A stretch of DNA of 64,000 bases from Xenopus tropicalis (GCF_000004195.4 NC_030678.2:132523104-132587103); one strand, 5' to 3'. Counted from the first letter of the stretch, positions 23,496 to 36,200 are shown. Numbers and translations: made by a program. The notes: a model not told the origin generated them from the letters alone.

Positions 23496-24759
23496 CTGAG
23501 GAAAAACAAAAAAATGTTGATTATATGTCATAAATTTTACATATATCTTGTAAGCAAAAAAGTTTATGGCACAAAAGTTATTTTATCCACCAATGGAGAG
23601 GCAACAGCGATGGCTTGCGCTGGTTCACACTGACTTAGGAGTGGCCTGAAACAATTATTAATGGTGGTACCTGGCACAAAAACACATACAGTACTTGAGC
23701 ACAGGCTCAAGAACTGTCTACATTAGCAATGTTACATGGTACCCATTTAATGGGACACCAAATTTAAAGGCTCGTCTTTCTCTGCCAAGGGAAATACGCC
23801 ACTGGAAAATATGCCCTGTGAAAATAAAATAATAAATATACAGTACTTTTTTCATATTTAAAGGAAAACTAAACTCAATAGAAATGCCAGATTTTATAGA
23901 ATGAAAGTACTACAACATCATAGAAGTTTAGCATTCCTAAAAAAAAAAACGAATGATTTCTGAAATTAATAGCTAGCTGAAATGAAAAGAATGATGCAGT
24001 ACATTTAAACATAACATGGTGAGCCCACTATAAGTAAAAAAAAAAACAGTTCCAAAGGACCTAAGTAAGTCTATTATGTAGCGGTGACTAGATAACCCAG
24101 AATGGCATAGAACTGAGGTTGGGGCTAAATGGGGGATTTTGTCACCTTCCATTAATTTAATGGCACACAAAGCAATTCTGTGCATTCTGTCATCTGTAAG
24201 TCAGGCAATTACCATTCAAAACCATGGCTAATGCATTTTCAAGAAAAATCACGCGTGGGTGCAGGCCATTCACAAAGAAATGATTGTGGGTGATTCCAAA
24301 ACATGTAGAATTGGCCAATGTGCCATCACCCTTAAAAAGTTTACAACAGTGTCCCACAGGATCCTCCTATGACTGCAGCTATGCTAAACTCAGATAAGCA
24401 AGAGTCAGTGGAGGCGTCTTTACATAAGCAACGACTGCACATCCATGGTTCAACTATGGTAAGGCCAAACTTCCTCAGGTAGCTATATACCAAACTGTTT
24501 CTGCAAAGTGTATGTTACATAATTGTTGCTATTGTGATTTACCTTTAGTTTAATGAATTTGGACAAACGTATTTTTTTTATATTTTGGGGTAAAAGAATA
24601 ACAGACTAAAGCAAAGTGTCTCTGAAATTCCTAAGTACTTTTTTTGGTTTTTTATCACAATGCACTTCCAAGCAGTTCTCTGATAATATAGAATCATACA
24701 ATCTCATTAGTAAGATAGGCAGGCCTGTGATCTTGGAGTAAATGCATCACAGAATTGAG

Positions 24760-25000
24760 TTGGCCATACACTATAAGATTCGTTTGCCATACACTATAAG
24801 AACCGCTGCAAATGAGCAGATCTTTTGTTCAAAATGCGACCTAGGGTGCACAATGTTTGGCTAATCCGATTGTTTGGCCCAACGATGGGAAAGCAAGCCA
24901 TTAAATTGGGGAATGCATCAATGAGCCAATACGGTCCATGATCCAATGGCAAAATCGAAACTGTCCAATCAACATCTGGTCTGATAAAAGATACCGTATC
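24760..25000. repeat. CCCCATACAC-family MITE remnant
   Basis: TTGGCCATACACTATAAGAT and, 23 bp later, TTTGCCATACACTATAAGAA form a short duplication at the left end. Then come GCAAATGAGCAGATC and CGATTGTTTGGCCCAACG-type words of the family at 11632 and 56901. Eroded. Confidence 0.55.
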
Positions 25001-25657
25001 TTATTTTAGTAATAATGCAGATATGGAATATATGGTGTTTTTATTTTTAGGGTTCCTTGCTGTTTACACAGAGAAACTGACAAAATACATGCTGATAGTA
25101 GACTAGTAAAGTACTGCATGTTTCCAGTCTTCTAAATTTCACAGAGTGATGAAAACTATTTCCAGCTGCTAAAGAATTTAAGAGTAATATTTATAAGAAG
25201 GCCTTTACAGCTATCCTTTCTTTTGTCCAGACTCCAGCTGTTCATTTACAAGAACTGATATGTCCTTACTGAACCTTGATTTTTGATGTTAGGTTATGCA
25301 ACAGTAAACTGGAACATCATACGCTCTCTTAAACTTCAGTATTATCATAAAACATATGTTGCAACAGAAATGACAAAAATGCTGCCAAGCAAAATCTTGG
25401 CGCTGAATAAATTGTCTAAAAATAGCAGTACAAAAAAACAGATTCTAACAAGCCATTCCTTACAAATAATTTTTAAGTTATGAAGCATGCTATTTGGGAA
25501 AAGCACAAACCTATGCATACTATTAGAGCAGTACAGCCCAAGTAGTAATATGAATCCTGTATGTGCTTAATGTGGCCACATTACTAAGTGTTTGGTAAAT
25601 AGTACTGCTGAGGTAATATGGATTATAATTAACAGATTCAACAGTAGTTCTGCAACA

Positions 25658-26270
25658 CTGGTATGGGGTCTGTTATTTGGTTGCCCGTTATCCAGAAAAC
25701 TACCTATTATGGGAAGGCCATCTCCCATTTTTAATTTAAATAATTCCAGTTTTTCCTTTTTCTCTGTAATAGTAAAACAGTATTATTATTTGATCCTTTA
25801 TTGGAGGCAAAACAATCCCATTGGGTTTAAAGGAGAAGGATAGGTAAAAACTCAGCAAGCTTTATCTATGTGAATACAGCCATAAGCACTCACAGAAACG
25901 CTGCACTGAGTTCTGTCAAAAGATTTGTTGTCTCTTTGTTTTCCTGTGCCAGAGACATGCAGCTCTCTCCCCTCTCCTGCTCCCCCTCCGTCAAGAATGC
26001 TAAGAACTCACTCCCCCCCTTAGGAATGTGGATCTGAGCCAATCAGCAGGAAGCATCCTCATAGTCTTACAAACTGAGCATGTACATCGGTCAAGGTCTT
26101 GGTGCAGGAGCGAGGCATGATCTTGATATTAACTCTTTATTAGCCTTTCCTTCTCCTTTAATTCTTTCATTAAATTATTTTAAACATGAATTTACAAAAA
26201 CATAAATTAAGTAAAGACCCCTTTATCCAGAAAACTCCAGGTCCCGAACATTCTGCATAACAAGTCCCTG
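25658..26270. mobile_element. CAGGTATGGG-family MITE split by a T2 insertion
   Basis: The left part starts TGGTATGGGGTCTG and carries CCGTTATCCAGAAAACTACC and the GTAATAGTAAAACAGTATTA stretch. The right part after 26161 resumes the family order and ends TAACAAGTCCCTG then TA. Together they make one element interrupted at 25827-26161. Confidence 0.8.
25827..26161. mobile_element. T2-type MITE inserted in another MITE
   Basis: The ends are TTAAAGGAGAAGGATAGG and TAGCCTTTCCTTCTCCTTTAA, with TTAA at each border. The host reads CATTGGGTTTAA before and TTAATTCTTTC after, so removing the element and one TTAA restores the family text. The interior is shared with 41223 and 62129 (AACTCAGCAAGCTTTATC, AAGCACTCACAGAAA, GAACTCACTCCCCCC). 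Confidence 0.88.
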
Positions 26271-26837
26271 TACTATCACATTTTCCTCCTTACTTGTTTA
26301 CATGAGCAGGTGTGTGATTTGGGGGTAAATTTGATAACCTTTGACAACCCCTAGATACATGTTTTGTTGCACTTTCTTAAACCCTATGGAATTCTGAAAT
26401 CTGATTGGCCAGACAAAATGGCGCACTATTGTGGGTAGTGAAGTGTTGTATACCTTCTCATAGGTAAGATGAAGGTGAATGAAATGTTTTTTTGCATTGT
26501 GTCCAAATGAATGATTCATGGTAACAAGAAATAACAAAAGACAGGACCCCAAGATATGCATTTGGACGCCACAAGTTTTTTTTTTAAACAAAACAACAAT
26601 TTATTTTGCCCTCCCCAACAACAAATAATCCATAATAGTTAATTTTAAGGAAAATAATCCCTTTAATATATTCCTTATTTGGTGGTTTGGACTTTCTTTT
26701 TTGGTTAAGGCCCCCTTTAAAGTCCTACAGGTGGTCTGAGTTGCAGCAATTTGGTCATAGTTCAAGAAAATTATGAGCCTATAATTATAAAAGTTACAAA
26801 AGGAAAACATAGCAACAGTGCTGCTGGATGTCAAAAG

Positions 26838-27058
26838 TAGGGATGCACCGAATCCAGGATTTTTTTGAAGGATTTGGTTTCGGCCGAATCAAATCCTAAT
26901 CAGCATAAATTAGCGTATGCTAATTAGCATTCGGAAAGGGTTAAATGGCCAGGGAAAACATTTTCGGCATGGGGCAAATTTTTAACCCAATTTGATCCTA
27001 ATTAGCATATGTTAACTAGGATTCGGATTCAGTTCAGGGTGGGTTCGGTGCATCCCTA
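26838..27058. mobile_element. hAT-like MITE with intact 8-bp target duplication
   Basis: The TIRs TAGGGATGCACCGAATCC and GGGTTCGGTGCATCCCTA bound a 221-bp element. It is flanked by an identical GTCAAAAG at 26830-26837 and 27059-27066, the 8-bp duplication typical of hAT transposons. The interior holds AATTAGCATATG-like inverted words. Confidence 0.92.
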
Positions 27059-27097
27059 GTCAAAAGATATTGGTAATAATACAATGCATTTTGTTAC

Positions 27098-27211
27098 CTT
27101 CCCTGTAGCTCTTCATCAGAAAGTTGTAATTCCTCCTTTATATATTGATACCTGTCATTTCTAAGTAACCTGGTGCCATCATAAAGGGTCAGCTCTCGGT
27201 CATGAATTAGC
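27098..27211 (-). CDS. vwa8: VWA8 exon j: module 2 after Walker B
   Basis: This exon has 114 nt. It completes residue 368, encodes 369-405 and leaves AG of residue 406. It begins LIHDRELTLYDGTRLLRND and ends EELQLSDEELQG. IHDRELTLYDGTR matches the DRELSLYDGSR turn of mammals (the DGR-type loop of AAA_5 modules). The acceptor is CTTTTACAG and the donor GTAACA. A hAT-like MITE with an intact 8-bp target duplication lies 31 bp past the donor (26830-27066), very close to the exon but not disturbing the splice site. Confidence 0.95.
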
Positions 27212-27457
27212 CTGTAAAAGAGGTGGAGTGATCAATTCATCTGTATCAACTACTGTTATCCCCAGTGAAACTCTGCTTGTGTATATTCTCTTCCCCAGTT
27301 TATTTTAACATTAATTAGAACAAATATTAAGCAAGTCAGACAAGCTCATAAAATTAATCTGTGTTAACCATAATATCATATGAAGCTATTTCACATGTTA
27401 AGATAATTAGTAAATTAGTCCCTACCCAAGTAAAATACAGGTGGCATTGGTACAATT

Positions 27458-27797
27458 AGGGCTCTGGCACACGGGGAGATTAGTCGCCCGCGACAAATCT
27501 CCCTTGTCAGGGGCGACTAATCTCCCCAAACTACCATCCCACCGGCGAACATGTAAGTCGCCGGTGGGATGGTACACTCTGCGCAGGTGATTTCGGCAAA
27601 TTGCCGAAGTTGCCTCGCGAGGCATTTTCGGCGATTTGCCGAAATCGCGCCGCCGCGTGTGCCATCCCACCGGCGACTTACATGTTTGCCGGTGGGATGG
27701 CAACTGATGGCTCTCTGATGGCAACCCGGGGAAATCAGTCGACCGCGAACAGGGAGATTTGTCGCGAGCGACTAATCTCCCCGTGTGCCAGAGCCCT
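27458..27797. mobile_element. MITE, AGGGCTCTGGCACACGGGG family
   Basis: The ends AGGGCTCTGGCACACGGGGA and TCCCCGTGTGCCAGAGCCCT are a perfect inverted pair that extends through GATTAGTCGC/GCGACTAATC. The interior has a second pair, CATCCCACCGGCGA with ACATG(T) and TCGCCGGTGGGATG, and GATTTCGGCAAATTGCCGAA. Strongly CpG-rich against an AT-rich background. A related, weaker element is at 56377. The 100-residue and 72-residue open frames inside on both strands are mirror artefacts. Confidence 0.88.
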
Positions 27798-28117
27798 TAA
27801 AGGAGAAGAAAAGGTTTAATCACTTGGGGGTGCCAAATGTTATCTCTTACCTGTTATCACACTTACCTAATATCCCCTATCAGAGCTCCTGTTAGCATAA
27901 AACCACATTGGCCTGAGGTACATGAGAGGAGCCATCCTCCTCTTCCTGCTTCCTCTGTCTTTTTGCCTGGTGCACATGCGCAGAAAAGTGAAAAGCCAAA
28001 CTTTAACAAAAAAAACCCCAGCTTTTTTACTGTACTGCATGTGCACTGGCATGGGGCATCAGGTAAGTGATAACATTTGGCACCCCCCCAGTGACTGACA
28101 CTTTCCTTCTCCTTTAT
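27797..28117. mobile_element. T2-type MITE abutting the previous element
   Basis: It begins TTAAAGGAGAAGAAAAGG exactly at the last base of the preceding MITE and ends CTTTCCTTCTCCTTTATA (last TTAA degraded). The interior folds back: CATGCGCAGAAAAGTGAAAA pairs loosely with the AGTACTGCATGTGCAC region around 28035. Confidence 0.8.
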
Positions 28118-31100
28118 AAAGAATTTTAGAGCCATTATAATTATTAACAAAATTAAGTTATAATATTATAAGCAAACGAAAAAAAAGTTAAAATAAATTG
28201 TTTAATATGTTCATAAGCAATCTAACATAGCTGTGGGTGCTTTACAGTCTGCAGGATCCATAGGGCTCCAGGGCTTACCTTTACAGCAAAAACACATACA
28301 GTAACTTGGAAAATATTATTAGATAATAAGCTTTTAACAATCAAAAAAGGCTTAATTCACAAAAATGAGATATAAAATGTTAAAAAAATATTTCAACTCC
28401 AGGAATAGCAGGATTTTGATACCAGAGAACAGCAGTCAAAGCATAAGAAAGTCTTTGTGCTTTGCTTCGAAAAAAAAAGTTCCATTCCTGGATATCTTGT
28501 TCTGGAGATGCCACAGCGACAATTCTATATAAGCATCAGCATTTTCGATCCTTTCATCCTTAAATTTTTTGTATCTACATATATATATACCTATATACCA
28601 ATATATTGTAATCTGGCGCCTTTTGCTTTCATATTTAAAACTATTCAATAAAAGACTATACATAGTACCAAGTAGCCAGTAACTGATGACCTCCACATCA
28701 AAATAGCATTTTAATAAAGGTTATTAAAGTCTGACGTGGCAGTCAGCAGGGGGTTCACTATACCTCATAATAAATTCATGTCATATTTTCAGAAGAAAAC
28801 TATAATACTTCAATTTCAGAACTTTAACTTCTGCAGTATAGAGAAGGTGAACAATGATAGGGCTACTAAAATACAATATTAAGAAATAAAAGGAGGGTGA
28901 AAAGAATGTCCTTTTTAAAAAATGGATTAATAAGTTCAGTTAAAACATTGGCTTAGGTTTTATTGCACAAGGAACAATAATTATCAACATGTTAATTTTT
29001 TTCATAACTGTGTAGCTGTCATACTATTACCTTTCAAAGAAATTACAAATTGTTTATACTAATGTCTTGGTTTTAGCAAAATAAGCTATTCATTTTTAGA
29101 ATTGATACGTGATAAGCAAATGTCCCATTAATGGAGGTCAAAGACTTTATATGGGCTGCCCTGCCCTTCTTATTGAAAGAAAAAAAAGGGGGACCTTGTG
29201 AGGAATGCATTTACCCAGTGATATCCAGCATATGTTATTTTGTGGGCAGAATACTTTATATCTATGTGTTTACAAGCCACAAGGATTAGGCCAAGGATCA
29301 AGTGTTTCCCCTAGGGGCAGGCATAACTAAAAGCCAAGAACAGAGAGGTGAAAAGAAGAAAGCAATAATAAAGAGCAGTTCCTGTACAATATTTCCATTT
29401 AGTAGGCCAAGTGTTTGACATACCTTGTTTTTAAACAGCAGACTGTATTAAAATTATTCTTTTTTGATATTTAAGTCTGTGGGATTTTTAAGAAGGCTAG
29501 GTTCATAAAAACAGTCTCTTGTCAGAGTGCCTGGTACCCTACCAGTCTTCACATGGTTTCACCAGTCAGGGACCTATGTCAGCAGGCATAACTACAAGAC
29601 CACTAAGTCACAGAAATACCAGAAAGAGGTCAGAAGTCAAAGGGCCCCAGTACTGAGCAAGGAACGGGTCGAGGGGAGGGGGCCATGACAGGGTGAGGAA
29701 AAGCCCGGGAAAAGGTTTACTGGTGTAGGGGAGGGAGAAAGGCAGGAGTAACCTGATTGGCCAGGGGAGCGTGGAATAGCTGTGAATGGGGGATGGTCTG
29801 AGGGGGAAGGCATCAGTTTACAGTGGCTTAGTGTTATTGTGTTAAGTTATTTGACGATGTTAACATGTTACGGTGTTTTATATTATTATAAATAAAGTCA
29901 TGGTTTTTCATGGTTATTAATAAAATGGCTGCGGCCTTTTCACCCAAACAGAATGTGGAATTTCTAATTGTGGGATGGTTGGGGGTGGTATAGAGAGGGC
30001 ACAACATTGACACTGCCACTGTCATGGTGAGCTATGATCAAAAAAAAACAAACCACATGCAATAAACAGCTAAACCGCAATAATGTATTCAGTAAATAGG
30101 CCACAGCTGAAAATCAGAATGGAGATATTAAGGAACAGAGATATAGTGCACTGGGTTTTTTTTTAATCTAATTTGTAACCAAATTAAGATGTGATATGTA
30201 CATTGTTGCTGCATAATGTCATCAGCAGAACATAATAACAGGTTAATAATATCAAGACATCATCAAAGCAGCACTACCGTGTGGCAGGAGGCACTAGCTG
30301 CGCTCCCTTCTACCCTAAAGAAGAGATGCATAATTTGTTTCCCATATCCTAGCTAAACACATAAACTGATCCTCCCAAAATGAGTATCACCCCCCCTCAG
30401 ATATTTAAAATGCTGATTCATGCAAATTTAGTAAGAGGAACAGTAAATTCGTGAAATCAGCATATCAGTGAGAGAACAATAATAATCAAACAAAACTTCG
30501 AAGAGAATGCATAAAGGGTATTATGATCAAATTCAAAGTCTAAATGCACTACCCAGTCTGTCCAACTGGTTTAAATGGGTTATATACCACTTTAGGAAAG
30601 CACTGGTCTGAAGGATTCATGTCCTAAACAAAACAAAAAAAAAAAAAAAGATATTCCAGTTTTTTATAGCTGGCCCAACATGCATTTTCAGTAATATATG
30701 TTTCCTACAGGACAGGTCTCATGGCTTTTGTGGATGTCTTTTATTGCCTTATTATTCCAGCTGAGTAGCCTCTCTCCTAGTGATTTTGTGACTATGTACT
30801 AAAACTGGCTACTGGGGTATAAATTCAGAAAAAAATTATATTAACAAAGAATTTATAATGCAACACTATTTCTTTAGTAAATAAACAGAAGATATATGGA
30901 AATGTGTTAATAGTTTTTGAGCCAGCTACACTCAAATGAACCAATATGAAACATAACATATATGTAAATCTTCTCAAAGTAGATGAGATGGCAACGTGTA
31001 TGTGAACTTTTTGTACTGCTGCCCACAGGCAAGGGCCCCTGCTTCCAGTAGAAACATTCAATAGCTGATTTGGAATGCTATGTGTAAAGATGAATTTCAT

Positions 31101-31687
31101 AGGTTGATGTCAGCAATCAACAAGAGTCTAACAATCTACTGAAAAGTGCATGAACAATAAAAAAACTGCTATGTTTTTGACCATTCTGAATCCATCTGTG
31201 GAAGAGTCAAAAGATAAAGTACCTTTCAAATAGTTCTGTCTCTAGAAGGTAAGGAGAGCACAAGTAAAGAAGTCAAGTCAATCGAAGAGAGCAAAAATGA
31301 CCACAGATTAAGTAGCTTAATTTTTAAAATGTTCACTATGTAAACCATATCAGTGATTTGATTTAAGGGGCCATGCAGCAACCTGGAGCTGCCAATCATG
31401 TGCTTGGTCACAGACTTCAGGGCCTACCAGGAAGACAGGATGTACAGCTAAAAGGAAAACATCAGAGGAACTGATTTTCATTGTTAATCAGGCTGCTGTA
31501 TTTCTGAACTTGTACCATATGCAAACCTTACATACAAATATTATTAACACATATGTAAAAAGCATTAATGCATTCTGCAACACTAAACAGAACAATACCT
31601 AAAATATAGTATATCTAGAAGTATCGTAACTCTGGACCAAAGAGCATTGAATAATTACATTTATCAATTACAAGTATCGGTACTAAC

Positions 31688-31848
31688 CTTTGCAGTATGG
31701 AAAGGGTTCCTGGATTCACACGATGGATACCATCTAAAATAACAAGCTTGCCTTCAATAGCAGCAGTGACAAGTGGGGACTGACGCCAGGCAGTGTCACC
31801 ATTTGGAAGAGTGAATCTCTGCTGTAGCAAATCCCTGGCTGTCATGTC
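31688..31848 (-). CDS. vwa8: VWA8 exon i: module 2 Walker B
   Basis: This exon has 161 nt, residues 315-367 plus two bases of 368 (Arg, AG|G). The peptide starts DMTARDLLQQRFTLPNGDT and contains EGKLVILDGIHRVNPGTLSI. LVILDG is the Walker B strand, and the catalytic Glu expected after Asp is Gly, as in module 1. The acceptor is AAATGCAG. The donor is GTTAGT, with T instead of A/G at +3, the least usual donor in the window. The reading frame stays open for a while after the donor, so splicing here rests on the family match and on exact phase with exon j. Confidence 0.96.
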
Positions 31849-32457
31849 CTGCATTTATCAATTAAAAATAAATAATAGTATTCATTTAGCAAGATCATAA
31901 CATCAATAAATATGTAAGTTTTAACTGATGTCATCAAAGCAGGATGTTGCAGATAAAAAGAACCCTTAATATGAGTAGGTAAGTCAGTTCACTAAAAGAA
32001 GACAAACACATATGTTAAGACGGACAATAAGCATATGCTGAGGATGTCAAGAAATTGGAAAGAGAAGGTACAGTGACTAATGTCTTATCACCCAAATTGT
32101 CCATATCATCCATTTCAGCCATTTGCAATCAGTTTATAAATCTCACTCTTGTGTGATCAGAAACCTTGTTAGTACACAGATCACTATGGCCGCTATTCAG
32201 GACCAATCAAACCAGAATAGGAGAGCTCCTCAGATTTACAGAGATAGGACTGATTGATTTCAGGAATGATAACCTGTAGCTGCATAGGGAGCACAGTTTG
32301 GGAAACTGACCATTGCATTTGGCAAGTTATCCAGTGTGCTATAAGCCTTAGTGGTTTAATGGGAATATACTGCTGCAAATTTTAATACAATTTATCATAA
32401 CCAAAAAGACAGCAGAGCTAAGAAAGAAATACATGATAACTTCCTTAAACTTTTAAC

Positions 32458-33252
32458 TTAAAGGGGACCTGTCACCCTAAGAAATAAATTATTTTCTATG
32501 TTACTTGTCAGGCAAAATACACTTTACTTACACTATATGAATTATATAAATTTAGCTTTCTTCAATCCTGGAATTCCCAATCACAGGAAACAGTCATGTG
32601 TTATTTTGTGAACACTGTTATTTATCCGAAAATGTTGTTTATGTCCCAGAATGAGGGACCTGATCCCCAGATACACAGTTATAGATGGTGACGAGGTAGG
32701 GAGAATATGAGTGCAGTGACATCTAGAAGAATGAAGGTAAGTGCCTGTCCTGCTACTATGCCTAAGGTACAGAGACAGGAATGGGCGTTTAAATAAAAAA
32801 AAGAACTTGGGTTTGTGTAAGAAATAATTATTCATTATTTTCAGTTGTGTTTGACAAGCAAAATAAGTTTAATTTACATTATATAAAAAATATAAATCAT
32901 GGCAAGCAGACAGATGCCATTTTGTGGGAATTGTAATTAAAACAAGCTTTGTAACAACCAAAATCTTGTTAATGTGCCAGAATGGGAGGGGGGGCTGATG
33001 CCCATACCCATGCACTGGCTACACATTACGATGTTGAAGAGGAAGGGGGAAAGTGAGTGCTGAAGGGAAATGCACTGGCTACACATTACGATGATGAAGA
33101 GGAAGGAGGAAAGTCCTAATCCATAGAGGCAGGGAAGACAATATATGATGGGATTTTTAAATGCCTTTATAATGGGTATGGATGTGTTAATAAAAAATGG
33201 AATTTGGGTTTTATTAAACAGTTTTTTATGTCTGGAAGCAGGTCCCCTTTAA
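32458..33252. mobile_element. TTAA-type element, tandem dimer form
   Basis: The ends TTAAAGGGGACCTGTCACC and GAAGCAGGTCCCCTTTAA carry TTAA borders. Inside, the left and right halves repeat the same order: CAGGCAAAATACACTTTAC versus CAAGCAAAATAAGTTTAATT, then ATTATATAAATT versus ATAAAAAATATAAAT, and an AAACTTGGGTTT-like word versus GGAATTTGGGTTT. This is as if two copies were fused head to tail with the inner ends lost. A 60-bp direct duplication lies at 33011-33114. The same family is at 48008 and 53567. Confidence 0.75.
33011..33114. repeat. 60-bp tandem duplication (1.7 units)
   Basis: TGCACTGGCTACACATTACG starts at 33011 and again at 33071, and the copies stay alike for about 44 bp with only a few changes (GATGTTGAAG versus GATGATGAAG, GGAAGGGGG versus GGAAGGAGG). 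It sits inside the TTAA-type dimer. Confidence 0.85.
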
Positions 33253-36200
33253 GCAAGAAAGACATACAGTATCTTTTACATACATATACGGAAAGTTTTC
33301 TAAAATAAATATAAGCAGTATAATGTAAGACATAATATACTGAAACAGGATCTTTAAACAAATGCAAACATTTTATTATTCTTAAAACACAAACATGAGC
33401 GAAGCAGGGGAGTCACTGAGTAATTGTTACCACCAGAGAAAAACAAGTCATTAAAGAAAATAATGCAAAGAAATTGTCACATCTCAGCATGAAAGATTTT
33501 AAACCACCAATTTGCTCTTAAATAGGCTTTATAATGTGGCATAAGGTAAAAATAGATGGCTGAGATGCTTTAATGCTATGAATCAAAGGAAGGCAAAATG
33601 GGATTTTAAATGAATAATGAAAGGTCATCCCCCAAAAAAGGGAAACATTTATACAATTACCTGGAAAATGTTCCCTTATTCAAAAAGATATGTTTTAAAA
33701 GAATTAGACTGAAGTCAGTAAAAGGCAACAACTACAGAGAGTCTGTATCCTTTCATGTACTGGAAACAACTAGAAACACATTAAAATCGTATTCACTACT
33801 CTACTATTTCACAACATGAGTTAAATATAGAAAATTCCAAGTACAAAATTAAATACCAAAGAACAACCAGGATAAGAACTTAAAACAATTGAAAGAAATA
33901 ATTTTCTTTGCAACTCAGGGAGGAAGGTTTATAAAAGACCCACTAGGAACCTGTGTCCTATAAGTACTTGCTACCACTATAAACTATGTTTTTTAAACAT
34001 AAAAATGTATTAATATCTCTAACCACACTCTTTTCTTTGTATATATGTGTATCAAGAGCTTTGGGTACTTCATGAACATGATGGGTAGTGAACAATATTT
34101 AGGGAACTGGAAGTGCCTATGTACTTACTATTTTGACACTTATATTTATATATTTATAGTTTCTATCTTATGTTTACACTTACATTAATTACAGTTTCTG
34201 CTTGTTTTCACAAAAATAAGAAAAAAAAAGCACTATGACACAAACAACCTATTAATCAAACGGAAGATAAACTTGTCACTTTAGCATACTTTTTTAGTTT
34301 CTTTTCGAATGTACTAAATAAACAAACACCTATAATGTTTTTAAATAAAATTCCAACAAATGAACCAAAAAATAAATGTCCACAAATAACAAATTTCCCA
34401 TTTTCTTTTGTTGTATTTCCTAACATTGTGATACAATAACAGTATATGAGAAACAGATGGTAAGTTAGTAGAAACTATTTTTAGGTGTTTTAGGTGTCTA
34501 GCTGAACAGGTGCACCTGGATTTTTTTCCTTATGCAGAAGAAAGGAAACAAGCCCTGCAGTTACTGTTTCTGTATGTGTCAATTTAAAATCTTATATTCC
34601 AATTAATATTATTGCAAGATGACATCCAGTACTGGTCAGTTCTGCCCCTTTTCTTGCTTTAAATGCTTTCTGTCTATAAAATCCTGTATGTTTTTATCAC
34701 TTGTGCCACCAAGTCTTACGCACTGGTTGAAGATCATCCCCAAGGGCTGACACAACCAAGTGGTCCCATTTGAGAGGGAACTGATAAAGAAACTTGAGAA
34801 TCACACTCTTACCTATTATTAGATATAGCATTAGGGTGTTGAGGGTAAGTAGAGAGTAACAGTAGTTTTCAAAAAGATTTATCTATTCAAATGAGAAAGC
34901 CCCATACCCCCTTACCCCTCCAACCATGCAGGTTTCCTGAAGGCTGGTAAATTTTAGCATTCTAGAGATCAAATTAATTCAGAAATAGTTTGCATTGCTA
35001 AACATGCACATATTCTATTGTATAGTTCTGGCTCCTTCAGAAAGCTCAGAACCAGACAAATATTACAACTAAAAAAATACATTTGTTGGTTCAAGAATAA
35101 CATTTTAAATGAGTGAATTATTTGCAATGCAAACAGTGTAATTTATAAATAAACCATAAAAATCATGACAGAATTCCTTCAATAATAAAAAAAAATGAAA
35201 TGCATCGCCTTTAAATAATATTGTGCTATATGCCATCATGTTAAATATCCATTCGTATAAAATGATACATTTTAAAAGTTCAGTGCTTTTGTTTTCTTGT
35301 TGAATCTAATACAGCAGCCACAAACAATTAGATTTGATTTAAAGATAATCATATTTGGGTCCCAATCTATGGGTTTAATATTTGAATTACAGTACAACAA
35401 ATATAATGCTTAATTTTAGGCATTAAGCACAGACCAAACCAGCAATGACTAATATTATCCTGAGCACCACATATATAGAAAGACAAAATATGTGTATGGA
35501 CACCTTTATATCAGGAACCACTGCAAGTTAAGAATCACAAGTTGATCTCTAATTAAAAATGTTTTTGGAAACTACAATAGCTAACAGAATAAAACAGTAT
35601 GCTGTGTTTAGACAAAATTAAAGTGATTCTACTTTGAGGACAGTATCCCCTCCCTATACTAGATAGCTGTGTTACCTGCGTTTTAAAAGGTATTCTCATA
35701 CAGATTTAGCTAGGGCCAGACAAGCTAAGTTAATGCCACAAGAAAGTAGCTGAAATATATCTATTGGCCCTTCTTTCCTTGCACAACTACAGCACATCAC
35801 TAGAGACACTTGCAAGTCACTGTTATAGGCAACATCTTAGCTATACCTGTTTGTAGCCAGGGTAATGTCAAAAACCCAATGTGCATAGCAGGCTATTGCA
35901 GTGCTGCTCATTATTCCAGAGAGAAGATGGAATACCCAAGATTCATCCCTGGGTTAGCAAATCACTGAGTCTAGAGATCACATCACAGATCTACACATCA
36001 GCACTGATGCAACCTGATTCACACTAGGCACACTGACCAACATGCTGAACAGTAAACATATGGCAGCAGATGTAGCTAGTCTAAAACTGGAATCAGTTGT
36101 ATCATACAGGGTCATGATGGGTACATCCAACTGGCTCCTTTACTGTTTACAATATTTCTTTTTAATCTACACTGTAGAACTAGCACACTTATTCACATAA

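Larger units (their letters stand above)
23496..27097 (-). other. vwa8: vwa8 intron, exon j to exon k
   Basis: 3.6 kb. It holds a T2-like left end at 23858 (TTAAAGGAAAACTAAAC, right end not found), a CCCCATACAC-family remnant (24760-25000), the nested pair at 25658-26270 and the hAT-like MITE at 26838-27058. Nothing else is recognised. Confidence 0.65.
27212..31687 (-). other. vwa8: vwa8 intron, exon i to exon j
   Basis: 4.5 kb. Two abutting MITEs sit at 27458-28117. Around 29640-30000 there is GC-richer sequence ending AATAAAGTCATGG...AATAAAATGGCTGCGGCC that looks like the tail of an unknown retroelement. A TATATA run is near 28580. The stretches 28118-29640 and 30000-31687 hold nothing I can name. 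Confidence 0.6.

Noticed and set aside
27422..27819. 100-residue minus and 72-residue plus frames
   Set aside because: Both come from the palindromic MITE at 27458-27797.
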